Source: Takakia lepidozioides
Lineage: Eukaryota; Streptophyta; Takakiopsida; Takakiales; Takakiaceae
Direction: 5' to 3'
Assembly: GCA_030704615.1 (NCBI GenBank)
Contig: CM060734.1
Location: forward strand, 41,866,042-41,930,041
DNA: 64,000 bases
How positions within the stretch are numbered: the first letter of the stretch is position 1; the number at the start of each line of letters is the position of its first letter. The notes beneath the pieces were generated by a model. That model saw nothing but the letters and a program-made list of their open reading frames with translations. It did no database searches and had not been told where the DNA came from. Positions 53,788-64,000 of this stretch are shown here, one piece after another. Both the position numbers and the translations under genes were made by a program.

Positions 53788-56700
53788 TCAGGAGCAAGTA
53801 GTGATAGGAGATGGAAAGGAGAGACTGAGAGATTGGAAAGGGCCTGAAACCATAGGATCGAGAAAAGAGCCTCCGTGTTCAATCTCCTCGGCCATGCCAC
53901 AGGGAGAAATGGATAGTAGGAAAGGGTACTCCGACTGAAGATTCGTCCCGGGGAAAATAGAAATTTCCCTCGTTTGGTGAGCGACGTCGGGTGCAGCGTC
54001 GAGTATGCTCGCCTCCACTTTGTCGTCGTCGTCCACAGCGTCGAACCGTAAGTCCAGCTCCGTCCCCGCCGTCGATGAGGCTTGCTCGACCATCGATTTG
54101 TACAAGGACGATTGCTCCAAAAGGCTGAGGGCCGTCATCGAGGAGCTCTTCGGCGAGGAACTTTTAGTTATCTCACCCGTCGAGTCAGTGGCCGATTGTC
54201 GAAACTCATCGTCCCTTGGCTGGGATGGTGACCATGTTGAAGACGTTTGTGGAATCTCTTCGGGGATGGTAGAAGTTGAGCTCTCTTGGAGGGTAGAGAA
54301 GGAAGCTATCGGAGCAGGTATGATATTGTTCTGTCCCGGTTGTATATCCCATCTACAAGTGAAGTAGACATTTATGATTGAAGAACTGAGACTATTAAAG
54401 ATTGCAACCTGACATGTATGAGGATATCGTGCACATATGTGGTCTAAAAGAGACTCCACGAATTTGCATGTTGAAGTTGCGAATAATCAAGGATGCTCAA
54501 ATGTCTTTGAATATATTTTCTTACATTTGAATTAGTTTGGTCGTAGAAGTGTTCCAACAATCAAGTACCTGATATAGCGGTTCACATCGAAATTTGTTAC
54601 AGCATTCAGTCCCCGGTGCTCAATTGCTGCCATGTCGTATGCTGCTGCGGCCTCTTCCTGTGTACCTGCCGCAGGAAAAGGTTTCTCTCAAAGCTCAATA
54701 CATGAGTGGAGTACAGTTCATCCTCGGTGGTCAACTGATTCCCAAGATATCTAGTCTTGGCCTTTCTCGTTGTATCTAGTACCTAGTAGGTAGATGTCGT
54801 GCATTATAATTACAGAACTGTGGCATAGTCCGAGAGAACTAAGTCATGGTCTGTTAACCATTCCTGAGCACTCAAGTAAAGATTTCTATGTCACTATGAA
54901 CAAATGGCATGCACCTGGTAGAGTATTCAACCTCACACCAGATCCCTGGAGAGCCAGCTACTGGAACTATGGACTGGCGCACAGAAAGTGTCCTCTGAAC
55001 GATTGATAACGTTCAGCTTTGGCCACGAAGAACTTGAAGGAGTTCCACTGCCATAGAAATGTCAATCAAAATTCTGTTTGGAAAAACAAATTAAGGTTTA
55101 TTCAACAGCATCCTGTATGTGACCAAAGGTAAGGACAAAATTGTGAATCAAATGAGAAGTCTCATTAGCATGCTGGTTACTCACTGTATGTGCCAAGGTA
55201 GAGGTACTTGTTGCCATATATTCGACCAATTCTGGCTTCCCAACGCCCATTGTGATGATGTCTGCATAATGGACACTTCAAGTCCTTGTCAGTAGACGTG
55301 ACTAGAATCGCTAAGTGATGCGAGAGAGGGATGTAGAGGTGAACACATGGAACACAACATCAGATCCAACACGATACAGTACAAGTTTACAAGTCGTCAA
55401 GAAATTAGAGCCTTTGCCTTGTAGGCAGCTTTACCTTACAGTATCTTTTCATGGTCTCATCATGGTCCCATTTTGGAATGTCTAAGATGTTTAGATCTGC
55501 CTAACCTAGACCAAGAAACGGCAATCTGAATGTTGCCAGTGCAACAGGTTTTGTAGGACTACCTTGCAACACCCCGGTACTTAGACACACCTCTTGAGAA
55601 ACCACTGCTTTTCCTGCACATCAATCAGGATAGGGCCTCATAATAAATATGACCGAGGGAGAGAGTGTACTCAACATCAGAGAATGAGAGCAGCTATACC
55701 GTGGACTGTTCAAATTTTAGCTCCATGATAATTCAAGAAGGTATGGCCCATATGTATAAATACTCCAAAATGTTCAGCAATTCAATCAGGTATAGTCCCT
55801 CACACGTACCTTCGTAGAGAGGCCAGGTATTCTTCTCGTGACAAATCTTGCATTTCTTCCAGTTCCTTCGTGTAATCAGTTAACTGCCAAGAAGATATTA
55901 AGATGGAACCAAACAGCTCTGTATCAAAATTGACTGACGATGATTCTCGTTTGACAAAGTGCGGTCTCCAACAAAATTGGTCAAGTGCTACTTCTGACCA
56001 CTGTCTATTCTCTCACCGCACACCCGCCCCTCACCAAAAGAAAACCCGTTTCCCCGAAGTCCCATTCCCTGTCTTTAAAGATTGAAAACGTGAGAGAAAG
56101 ATTACCGGAAAGTTGATGAGGGTATTAGTACCCCAATATTTAAGTGCTGCCATGTCGTAAGCCCGGGATGCCGCTTCTTCGTCATCGTATGCACCTGTAA
56201 TCAGGTTGCAAAGACATTCCCAAGACATTAGCCCTCCCACCTGTATATTCATCTCTTAGAATACAACCGTTCATGGTTGAGACAACAGTCCATGGTGCCA
56301 CAATGAGGTGCAAAACTTCTCAGCTTTTACTCTTTGTATCACGCGGTCTAACTGTACTACAGCAGTGTTCCAAGATAGCTTACTCCTTGAAGATCTGTCT
56401 TCTTTAGTCCAAAGGGAAGATAACTAGACTCTATTTCATCAACGGCAAAAGTATGAACCACGATCCGCATGACCAGTACCAGGTCAACCTGGCAGATTCA
56501 AAAATTTCCTATTGATAAGGATGACAAGAGTTCTAGATAGATAGTGCGCAAGATCCAAAAAGAGAAAAATGACTCACCTAAATAGACTGCAGAAGCGATT
56601 GGTCCACGAACATCACCGCCAGCCACATTACATGTGGACAAACCAACAAATGGCAATGATAGATCAGATCAATTCTCTCAGATCAGTTCTTTGAGAGATA

Positions 56701-57231
56701 AGAAAGTCTTTCAGAAGCAAAACCAGTTTTTGAGAGCTTTCTGGACATGAAAGTGTTGCACACCAAGGGGCTGCTGGAAAATTGCACTAATGAGCCAAAA
56801 GCACTTGAGATAAAATCGGTAGTGGTCGCAAAGTATGGAGAAAGTACCTTGCTTTCCTTTCTTATTTTGAGAGTGGTTCCAACAGCTCTTGTCCCACAGA
56901 TGTGCTTCATATCTCCCTGTCCATCTGTGTCTAGATTTTCCCAAGCCAACTGAATGTCTCAATACTCAACCTCTGCATATTCTAAGATTCAAGCATTGTC
57001 AAGCATTGTTGTCTTTAAACTTCAAACTTCTGTTACTGAATTGATCAATCTACAATGTACAAATTTCCCACTGAAATAGAGAGAAAAATCCCGATACCGT
57101 GTCACGCCTCGGTATATTGAGCTTCGACGACTGGCTGAAGTGCTTGAAAGGTCTCGCTTATCTTCCAATGTATTAGAAACCCTCCGTGTACGCTTCGCCT
57201 TTGGTTGACTTGACTTAATGGACCCCTCCAT
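53788..57231 (-). CDS. AP2/ERF transcription factor, double-AP2, WRI1 type
   Basis: Nuclear DNA-binding regulator; WRI1 itself activates glycolytic and fatty-acid synthesis genes. Nine exons in phase (1179 nt, 392 residues): 57231-57098, 56930-56848, 56586-56578, 56194-56106, 55883-55810, 55613-55563, 55261-55185, 54665-54569, 54352-53788. First AP2 repeat: [20 protein letters not shown] to [19 protein letters not shown]. Linker: [20 protein letters not shown]. Second repeat: [20 protein letters not shown] to [20 protein letters not shown]. The third exon is nine bases and supplies VYL, the known microexon of this subfamily. The N-terminus is basic (KAKRTRR), a likely nuclear signal. The last exon is Ser-rich and acidic with [18 protein letters not shown], perhaps an activation region. 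WRI1, WRI3 and WRI4 cannot be told apart here. Confidence 0.95.
56578..56586 (-). other. 9-bp microexon of the AP2 gene
   Basis: Minus strand TCTATTTAG lies between an acceptor CTGCAG and a donor GTGAGT. It enters in phase 1 and leaves in phase 1, turning GKQ into GKQ-VYL-GAYDDEE. Without it the conserved VYL of the first AP2 repeat is lost. Confidence 0.93.
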
Positions 57232-58184
57232 TTCCCGATTTGCTATCTGTCTCTTTCACCTGCCAAACACATTATAGATGAGACCCTCAGCAGACAAGTG
57301 AAGGAAGATGTGATCCCCATCATGTCCTCAACAAATCGAATGTAGAAGTACTGCAATGCAACAAATAAAACGTATGATCATCTAATTCATTGCAGCTACT
57401 GCGATATAATGTAGATCTGCTCCAGCGCACAGAGATCACGCTAAAGCCTCTCGGGTACAGTAGTTTAAAAGAACCTGGAATTGCACCTGATAAAAAGTAG
57501 AAACAAAATGCAATCGATCGGTCTCAAATGCATAGTTTTCGACGAATTCTTTTGACGACTTAATTGACAACTTCCACGCAGAGCTTTGCCACCCGAGAGC
57601 GGTGAAAGGACACGAAGAAATATGCCACCGCAGTCCAAGCACACTCCGAGACGACCATGACAATGTCGAAAACCACACGAAGGACAGACGGATCCAAAGA
57701 AGCCACAGGCAAGGAGGACTGCGGGCTAACTTATGCGCAAGCGACGCGGGAGGTATGATAAACTGACGAAGCAGCGATCTGTGGGGAGTGAGTGCAGGAG
57801 ATGTCACGGTGCCGCGTGGCCAGTGTTGGTGTGTTGTCAAGCGCGCAGTGAAGAGGTGCTGGTATTGGCAGAGGCGTTCGCTGTGGACCGTTGGTTCTGA
57901 CCACTATTCTCTACACCGCCCTTTCCCTGGGCCCAACCTAAAGTTGCCCTCCTAATTTGCGATGTCGCTATACTTAGCCTCTGATGGTCACCTAACTTAC
58001 CAATACTTGCTGCCCACCATACATATTCTGGTTTGTGTCGAATTTATGGACTGGTAATGCCAAAGACTACGACAATACTCTCGATTTCGTAACTCCTTAG
58101 CATATCTTTCAGTGCCTACGCAGTTAGTAAATTGAGCAAGTTTATACTTTGTTGATTTGCAAGGTATCCAGGCCCACATCCCGA

Positions 58185-58202
58185 GGGGAGGGAGGGAGGG
58201 GG
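58185..58202 (+). other. Potential G-quadruplex
   Basis: GGGGAGGGAGGGAGGGGG: four runs of at least three G separated by single A, the canonical pattern. Confidence 0.7.
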
Positions 58203-58395
58203 CCCACTCAGCACTAATGAGGAGAATAGACCTGTGGGGCGATAAATATTCCGAGCTGAATCCTGCCGCCTGCGTTCATGATCCATACACATGCTCTGCT
58301 TTTGTAGGAGTGAACATGGAGACGAATGATACTTTCCAAAGGGGTCATAACCTAGCTCGATAGTGTTTATTGTGTAAGCAGGAGCATCCTCTCGC

Positions 58396-58445
58396 AAGGG
58401 GCCTGATTTGTGAGCTGTTGCTCCCAGGTGTGTTTCCCTTAAAAC
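58396..58445 (-). repeat. ~50-bp module duplicated in inverted orientation at 61.1 kb
   Basis: The minus strand reads AAGGGAAACACACCTGGGAG then CTCACAAATCAGGCCCCTT; the plus strand at 61115-61163 is nearly the same. The second copy directly follows a SINE tail. Confidence 0.7.
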
Positions 58446-59002
58446 AAAAGAAAAAAAAAGGGAGCATCTTTGCGATACTGATTTTCTAAAGACTAGAACA
58501 GAGTCCCTCCAAACTCCATACCCGCACAATTGTGTGAACAGGACAATGTTAATAGTGATTTGCTGAAGTGGGAGAGGAGACGATTCCATGTAAGGTAAGT
58601 CTCCTCCTATATTAAACCTGCCCTTTAGAGAAATACGCAGCACTTGGTCTTAAGAACCTGGCTGAGAATATCCTTTGTAAATTTGCTGTCGGGAAACCCA
58701 ATTCTGCAGATTGCCCTATAAATACCATGGAATATTTTTTTGCACCGGGCATTTGGCTCAGTCCCGCCGCTGGGGCACGTTTCTGAAACCAGGGAAAACA
58801 CTTGGCTGGAACTTAAGGTCTTCGGGACTTTTAGGTCCTCTTACTTGCAGGATACAAGTAGCGTCTTATCAGGTTGCCTATGGTCACCTTGAAGTATAGT
58901 GTCAAAAGTGTAGGGCCCACCCTCGAAAGGGGGCAGTACTCGCAAGGCCAAGTGGCTCGTATTTACACCAGCTATGTACGGCAGGAGTCTTCTTCTTCTT
59001 CT

Positions 59003-59236
59003 AGTGTAAAAAGCACCTGCCCTCAATGAGTTGAGTCCGTAGTGCCTAAAAGGACACTGAAGGGGTCCCCACTTCATGGACCGGCACCACCATCACTTGC
59101 AGACGCTTCAATGGAGTTCACATAAGTACGCTTAAATGGAGTTCCAGCTGCGAATGTGGAGTCTAGAAATGGCCTGCTGGCTCCATTGAGCTAGGTCCAA
59201 AAACCTGAAACTCATTGAGGGCAGGTGCTTTACACT
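59003..59236. mobile_element. Small inverted-repeat element (MITE-like), 234 bp
   Basis: The left end AGTGTAAAAAGCACCTGCCC (continuing to CTCAATGAG) matches the reverse complement of the right end, apart from two extra A, over ~27 bases. No coding capacity. No clear target duplication, so the class is open. Confidence 0.6.
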
Positions 59237-60937
59237 GCCGTGGAAATCAGCTGATATTTGCATTTACTTCATCGTCACTGGAACACTGTCATTTATGTGC
59301 CCAGTAACCAATTGTGAAATCGCCTGCCCTTCCATCCTCAAATGTGCAGGTCATGGTTCCCTCAAAAAAAACAAGCCTCAAGCGGCAATGGGGCTCTCTT
59401 GCTTGGCAAAACATAAGGGGGAGGTGAGACTACGGGTCATACTCAGCATAACAGGCCAATCAGAGTTTTGACACGGTGTAAGGTCCTTTGACCACATTGT
59501 CTCCATTGACTTCAACATGATGCATACAATACGGTATTACCTAAGTCTTTCTAGAAGAGAGCCAACAAAAGAAAAATACTCAGCAAGTTCTTAGTTGTTA
59601 GTTGTTACGCACCTGACCAGTCCATAAAGCCTGCACCGTCCATGTCACTCGTTTGCAACTAGATGTGATTCTACCGACATTCCATGCGCATCCAGGTCTT
59701 GCATGCAGTCTTGGCATGTGCGCCCTGCCCCAACGTGGCTCGTCAGCGAGGGCAGGTCTTGCTCTCCCAGAAACGACTCCCTGTGGAGCAACTAGGTATA
59801 CGTCAAAAGGAGGAAGTTAACTTAAGGGAAATCTCCCAACCCTTTTCACATCTTTAGACTCTTCCCCTCTTTCAATTTTATTTTGTAGTTGATGCCCGCA
59901 ATGACTCAGGAATGACTCCCGGCTCTTTAGAGAAAATCTACACATTATTGCTACCGATTCGGGGTGCCAAAGCCCCCAAAGCCCCCAAAGCCCACGGTAT
60001 GTTTCGGTATGTTTCACCCTCACTGCAAAATCTACACCAAATTGGGCCATTTTCATGAATATTTAATTTCATAACTTGTCGTCAACTCAAACTTTTCTGA
60101 ACCTCTGCAAATTGGTCCCCATATGGCATTGGTCCTCAAAGTAATGGAAGCAGACTTCAATAGGAAGAGCAAGCCATCAAAATTTGTACATGCACACGTA
60201 GTTACATTGAAGGTTGTCCACTTGTACGTACCATGCTGCAGCATTGACCCCATTATGAAGTTGTCAAGTTTCTGAGAACCTCAAAGACATCTGATAGCTG
60301 AAGTGGGTTTTTCCAAAGAGCTTGACTAGGCAAGTGCCAGCCTGCCAGGCAGAGTAAGAAACTGCTCATTCCGTATGTTATGAAATGTCTGGTCCAAATC
60401 TTCCGATGTCAAACTCTGGCTCAGACAAAAATCTTGGAGCTGCGACAAATATGACTTCCGTGATTCCTAACCACAACTTCCATGACTTGGCCATTCGGTT
60501 CTCCCCACTCTTGGACCGCGAGCCGGATGCAAATGTCTCCCAGACAGTGCAGAGAGAGTGGCCGTAGAGCAGCAGCCTGGTGGCACCCAAGCCTTAATCT
60601 CGGGGTTGATCGCCTTCCCGGGACCCACGGCCATGAAGGCCAACCAGAGAGAGAGAGAGAGAGAGAGAGATGTTTCCAACTCAACAGTCATCTTTTGTTT
60701 TAAAAAAACCAAGAAAGGGGACTGAGGCTGTTTTACTCAATTTAAGAGGAGTCACAGGAAGTTCTTGACAGGGTTTAGGAAAGCTTGGATACCTTCCATC
60801 TCTTCCACCATTCAGGTACAGTTGAACTAGGCAGTCATTTACCCCAGTCATTCACCCTCGTTATTGAAGAAAATCAGCTTAAATTCACCATCAAATCAAA
60901 TCACAGAGATTTTGATATTTGTAAAATAAGCAACATC
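59237..60937. other. Intergenic, no gene seen
   Basis: No supported coding sequence. Short direct repeats are present near 59970-59992 (AAAGCCCCC, three times) and 59996-60018 (GGTATGTTTC, twice). A (GA)n run lies at 60645-60670. Confidence 0.4.
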
Positions 60938-61107
60938 GGTTGGTAGCTCAGCTGGTAAGTGCACAGTGCGTCACCTCGGTGGTTTGGGGCTCAAACCCGC
61001 TGCCCTGGCCCGTCCCTGTGTGGATTGTTCATGGCCGTCTATCTGGGCGTTGTTCGTCCTGTACGTCTCATGGCCCATAAATGAAAGGGGGTTAATTTTT
61101 TTTTTTT
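60938..61107 (+). mobile_element. tRNA-derived SINE, copy A
   Basis: Head GGTTGGTAGCTCAGCTGGTA is box A of a tRNA-like promoter; GGGGCTCAAACCC is box B. The body ends CATGGCCCATAAATGAAAGG followed by GGGTTAA and a T run. Copy C at 61.4 kb shares the whole order. Not a tRNA gene: the acceptor stem does not close. Confidence 0.8.
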
Positions 61108-61114
61108 GTTTTTG

Positions 61115-61163
61115 CTTTTAAAGGGAAACACCTGGGAGCGATAGCTCACAAATCAGGCCCCTT
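61115..61163 (+). repeat. Second arm of the inverted ~50-bp duplication
   Basis: AAGGGAAACACCTGGGAGCG then ATAGCTCACAAATCAGGCCC, the inverted partner of 58396-58445. Confidence 0.7.
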
Positions 61164-61185
61164 AGTTATTAATTATAGTGAGAGG

Positions 61186-61346
61186 AAAAAATAACCTCTT
61201 TCAAAGTAACCTCTCCATGAAGGCTTTCACATGGGACACCGCCCAAGGGAAGGGTGAGAAGAACATACCACAGCCATCAAGGTAGCAGGATTTGACCCCC
61301 AAATCATCTGGGTAGCACTGAGTGCACTATCCAACTGAGCAACCAA
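61186..61346 (-). mobile_element. tRNA-derived SINE, copy B, inverted
   Basis: Minus strand: GGTTGCTCAGTTGGATAGTG (box A), GGGGGTCAAATCC (box B), tail TTTGAAAGAGGTTATTTTTT. Head differs from copies A and C but the tail motif GAAAGRGGTTWATTTT is shared. Confidence 0.7.
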
Positions 61347-61413
61347 ACGTTGGTTTAACTTTTCCCCCCTACTCAAGCTCCCAGGTTTCCTTTTACAGCA
61401 AAAGAGAAGAAAA

Positions 61414-61560
61414 GCACATCTCAGCGGTAAAGTGCACAGTGTGTGTCGCCCTGGTGGTTCCGGGTTCAAACCCGCTGCCCTGCCCCCTGTGTGGGATTGT
61501 TTGTGACGGTTGATCGTCCTGTAGGTCCCATGGCCCATAAATGAAAGGGGGTTAATTTTT
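61414..61560 (+). mobile_element. tRNA-derived SINE, copy C
   Basis: Head CATCTCAGCGGTAAAGTGCA, box B CGGGTTCAAACCC, tail CCATGGCCCATAAATGAAAG then GGGGTTAATTTTT. Nearly the same as copy A apart from small deletions in the body. Confidence 0.8.
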
Positions 61561-61913
61561 CCCCCCTCCTCAAGTGCAAGAATGGCCTCTTCTCATATCC
61601 CAACAATATTTTTCTAACGATCTGACCTACCTGATGACATCCCACCTGCCTCCTTCATCCAATATTCCTATCCATTGACTACACCAACTAGATAAATGGG
61701 CATGCGGAACCCCATGGTAGTGGGCGGTTCACCGAACGAAGGTAATGAGTGGATGCACGCCCATCCATATAGTCCGTTAGATCTGTAGAAGCTTATTATG
61801 CCATGGATGCGCACATGGGCTTCCCAAAGGGAATATAGAATATGCATAGAGAATGGTTGGGCAATGTTTCCTACCTATGTATGAGGAACTAGCCAATTTG
61901 CATAGTTGCTGAG

Positions 61914-63068
61914 TAGCGAATTCCAAAAAGGCCTTGATGTGAAATGCATTGCAATTCACTTGATCACCCCCTTAAAAGTGCGCAATTCAATTGAATTGCA
62001 AGGGCAATTCAATTAAACTGCTGAAACTAGCTTGAAAACAACCCTATTTTGCAATTCAATTGAATTGTCACTACACGATTCAATTGAATTGCTGACTACA
62101 ATTCAAATGAATTGTTATCTATAATTTTTAACTTATTTTTGTATATATTGTATATATATGTACATATTTAAATTATACATATATGGATACAAAAGTATAA
62201 GCTAAAAATACATGTTGCCTGTCTATCAATCCTTTGCCCGTGGTAAGGCTTGAGCCCAAGATAAGCCTAAGGGAGAGGGAGAGAGGGAGAGAGAGAGAGG
62301 AAGTCACGAAGCTTTTGTAAAAGCAGGATTGTCCCTCTTTGTGGATGTTGGTGCCAATATATGGCTATGTACATATACCAAACATGATACCAATGTAAGA
62401 GTATCAACGTGTAAGAGTTTGATATATTAAACTTATATGGAATACACATCCCAACTTCAACTGATACCTTACGATATCGAAACAATATTATTTTTTATAA
62501 TTCTCAAGATAAACATATCATTTGTTTTCTTTGTCCTGGGCCAGATACTAGTGTTAGGGGACTACATGATGATGCAGGGGAAACCTTTCATCAATTGTCA
62601 GGTTTGATTTTGTCTGTTTCTTTCAAAACCAGCCATGTTTCTTTTGCCATTGAATCACAGGAAGCTGCTGATCTCTCTCCCTCTTTGGCTCTCCCTTTCT
62701 CGCTGAGGGTGAGGCTGGCTTCACAACTCCACAACTTCCTCAAGGGCACAAGAAAGAGGGGCAGCAAGAATAGACGGGCAACATGTATTTTTAGCTTATA
62801 CTCTTATATGTGTATAAGTATAATTTAGATATATACATATATATTATATTATTTATATTATATACAGAAATAAGTTTAAAATTATAGATTACAATTCAAT
62901 TCAATTGTAGTCAGCAGTTCAATTGAATTGCAAATTAGGGTTGCTTTCAAGCTAGTTTTAGCACCTCAATTGAATTGCCCTTGCAATTCAATTGAATTGT
63001 GCACTTTTAGGGGGGTGATCAAGTGAATTGCTATGAATTTCACATCAAGGCCTTTTTGGAATTCCCTA
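61914..63068. mobile_element. Foldback-type DNA transposon with ~300-bp inverted arms
   Basis: Left arm 61914-62219 and right arm 62776-63068 are inverted copies (TAG[C/G]GAATTCCAAAAAGG at the tips, ACATGTTGCC at the inner edge). The 6-bp GCTGAG flanks both sides (61908-61913, 63069-63074). Each arm has several copies of the palindromic core CAATTCAATTGAATTG. The ~555-bp middle has a (GA)n run and no long frame, so the element is non-autonomous. The tip sequence and 6-bp duplication do not settle the superfamily. Confidence 0.85.
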
Positions 63069-63192
63069 GCTGAGGGCTTTTTTGAAGGGGAAGGATGGAG
63101 GCGAAATATAAGCAATGCATGCATCCTTGTAAAGCTACCAATAGTACATGTAAAGCTGCAGCACAGCAAATGAGGTTCAAACAGTACGGACT

Positions 63193-63335
63193 TGGGTAGC
63201 ATTCGAGAGGAGCCCCTGCTACCCGATATAGCACCATGGTGTCGGCATGACACCTCGCCGCTGTCGCGGCTCAGTAGGTCCTGGCTCCCTGCTATATCAG
63301 GAGGCATGGGCTCCTCTCGAACGCTACCTGACATA
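63193..63335. repeat. Imperfect inverted repeat, ~143 bp
   Basis: GGTAGCATTCGAGAGGAGCC (left, from 63194) pairs with the complement of GGGCTCCTCTCGAACGCTAC (right, from 63308), and an inner pair GATATAGCA/TGCTATATC also matches. Could be a tiny foldback element or a hairpin-forming locus. Confidence 0.7.
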
Positions 63336-63339
63336 ACCG

Positions 63340-64000
63340 GTTTTTAGGGCACCGAGCCAGTCAGTTTACCCTTGTACGTACCTACCACCACGTTTTCTAT
63401 CCATTTGGAGCTGTCATATGAAGTTTTCATCCCGGCAGCAGGTAGGTAGGTGGTTAAAATCTAGTAAGTCGTAGAATACAACATATAGCACCCCTCCTCA
63501 TATCCAGTAGAAACACGCCACGTCAGCGAGTCTGCTCTGCTCGGTAATGATCTCATACTTTTCGGCCAATCTTCCACAGCCACGAAGTCCCCTCCCACGC
63601 TCTCACATGTGGGGCGGGGCCACTTTACTTTGCAGGTCGCCAAAAAGCGGCCAATCCGCCCGTGTACCCTTTGCAGCGGCAAAGGTGTTTTTTGACAGGA
63701 CGGCCTACCTTTTTTATGACAGATTATTTTCTTTTTGATTTTCACTCTCACATGTGCGGGCCTTTCACATGACATGTTGTCAAGTTTTTGACTCCCTTTC
63801 ACAAAACCATTTCTTATCAAATTAAAAATAAAAATTGAAAAGAAATGCGAACTTCTTCTTACAATTAGTCCAAAATAACAACCCTTGGGTTTCTCATGTT
63901 GCGCCACACTTCAAACACCACCCTCCAATCCATATTTTCCAACTCCATACCGCATAATGACAATCACATCCAAAGTATCCAAACTCTAGCAAGATTGTAA
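63340..64000. other. Window end, no gene supported
   Basis: A 148-residue minus-strand frame at 63461-63907 has no recognisable domain and a low-complexity basic stretch. Nothing else stands out. Confidence 0.4.

Larger units (their letters stand above)
57232..59002. other. Intergenic, AP2 gene upstream region
   Basis: Should hold the AP2 promoter and 5' UTR. The frame at 57436-57840 (minus) shows no domain. A G-rich run at 58185-58202 and one arm of an inverted duplication at 58396-58445 are the only structures noted. Confidence 0.4.

Noticed and set aside
60938-61010. tRNA gene on the plus strand
   Set aside because: Same reasons; the SINE body and tail follow, and a second copy exists 480 bp away.
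61985-62115. CRISPR-like array from repeated CAATTCAATTGAATTG
   Set aside because: The repeats are palindromes within transposon arms with irregular spacing, in a plant genome.
63461-63907. 148-residue minus-strand frame
   Set aside because: No recognisable domain and low-complexity basic composition.

Overview
The window looks like nuclear DNA of a land plant. Every confident gene has many short exons, and several belong to plant-restricted families: a GRIK/SnAK-type kinase, a chloroplast adenylate kinase fused to DUF1995, a TCHQD-class glutathione S-transferase, a WRI1-type double-AP2 factor and a plant membralin. Intron phases and gene spacing do not identify a species. A lineage outside the flowering plants is a guess, prompted mainly by the unusual LINE at the left edge.

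Layout. 1-~4330 (minus): the 5' part of a non-LTR retrotransposon (LINE), with its 3' end beyond the window. ~4671-11845 (plus): ten exons of an importin-13-like karyopherin whose N-terminal exons are missing, so the LINE probably lies in one of its introns. 14521-23121 (minus): membralin-like ER membrane protein, tail to tail with the importin. ~23.6-24.8 kb (plus): a possible spliced gene of unknown family. 26370-31115 (minus): GRIK-type SnRK1-activating kinase, 404 codons, all 11 coding exons in phase. 34796-45243 (minus): AK5-type adenylate kinase with a C-terminal DUF1995 domain, 18 exons placed and the last one unresolved. 49561-50591 (plus): two-exon TCHQD-class GST. ~51.9-52.9 kb (minus): exon-like stretches of an unidentified gene. 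53788-57231 (minus): AP2/ERF factor of the WRI1 type, 392 codons in nine exons including a 9-bp microexon. The right end (57.2-64 kb) has no gene I can support and is rich in small repeats.

Mobile DNA. Besides the LINE there are tRNA-derived SINEs (three copies at 60.9-61.6 kb, one at 46 kb split by a later insertion, and a second family in two introns of the adenylate kinase gene), a 453-bp MULE-like MITE with an 11-bp target duplication and an internal array of palindromes, a 1155-bp foldback element with ~300-bp arms, two smaller inverted-repeat elements, and a very short dispersed unit (~43 bp core) that in two places is flanked by direct repeats.

The genes are housekeeping and regulatory genes with no evident shared pathway. 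The kinase, adenylate kinase and WRI1-type factor all touch plant energy or carbon metabolism, but plant gene order rarely reflects function and I infer no cluster. The most notable items are the LINE with animal-like reverse transcriptase motifs, the palindrome array inside the MULE-like MITE, and the very short dispersed unit with target-site duplications.
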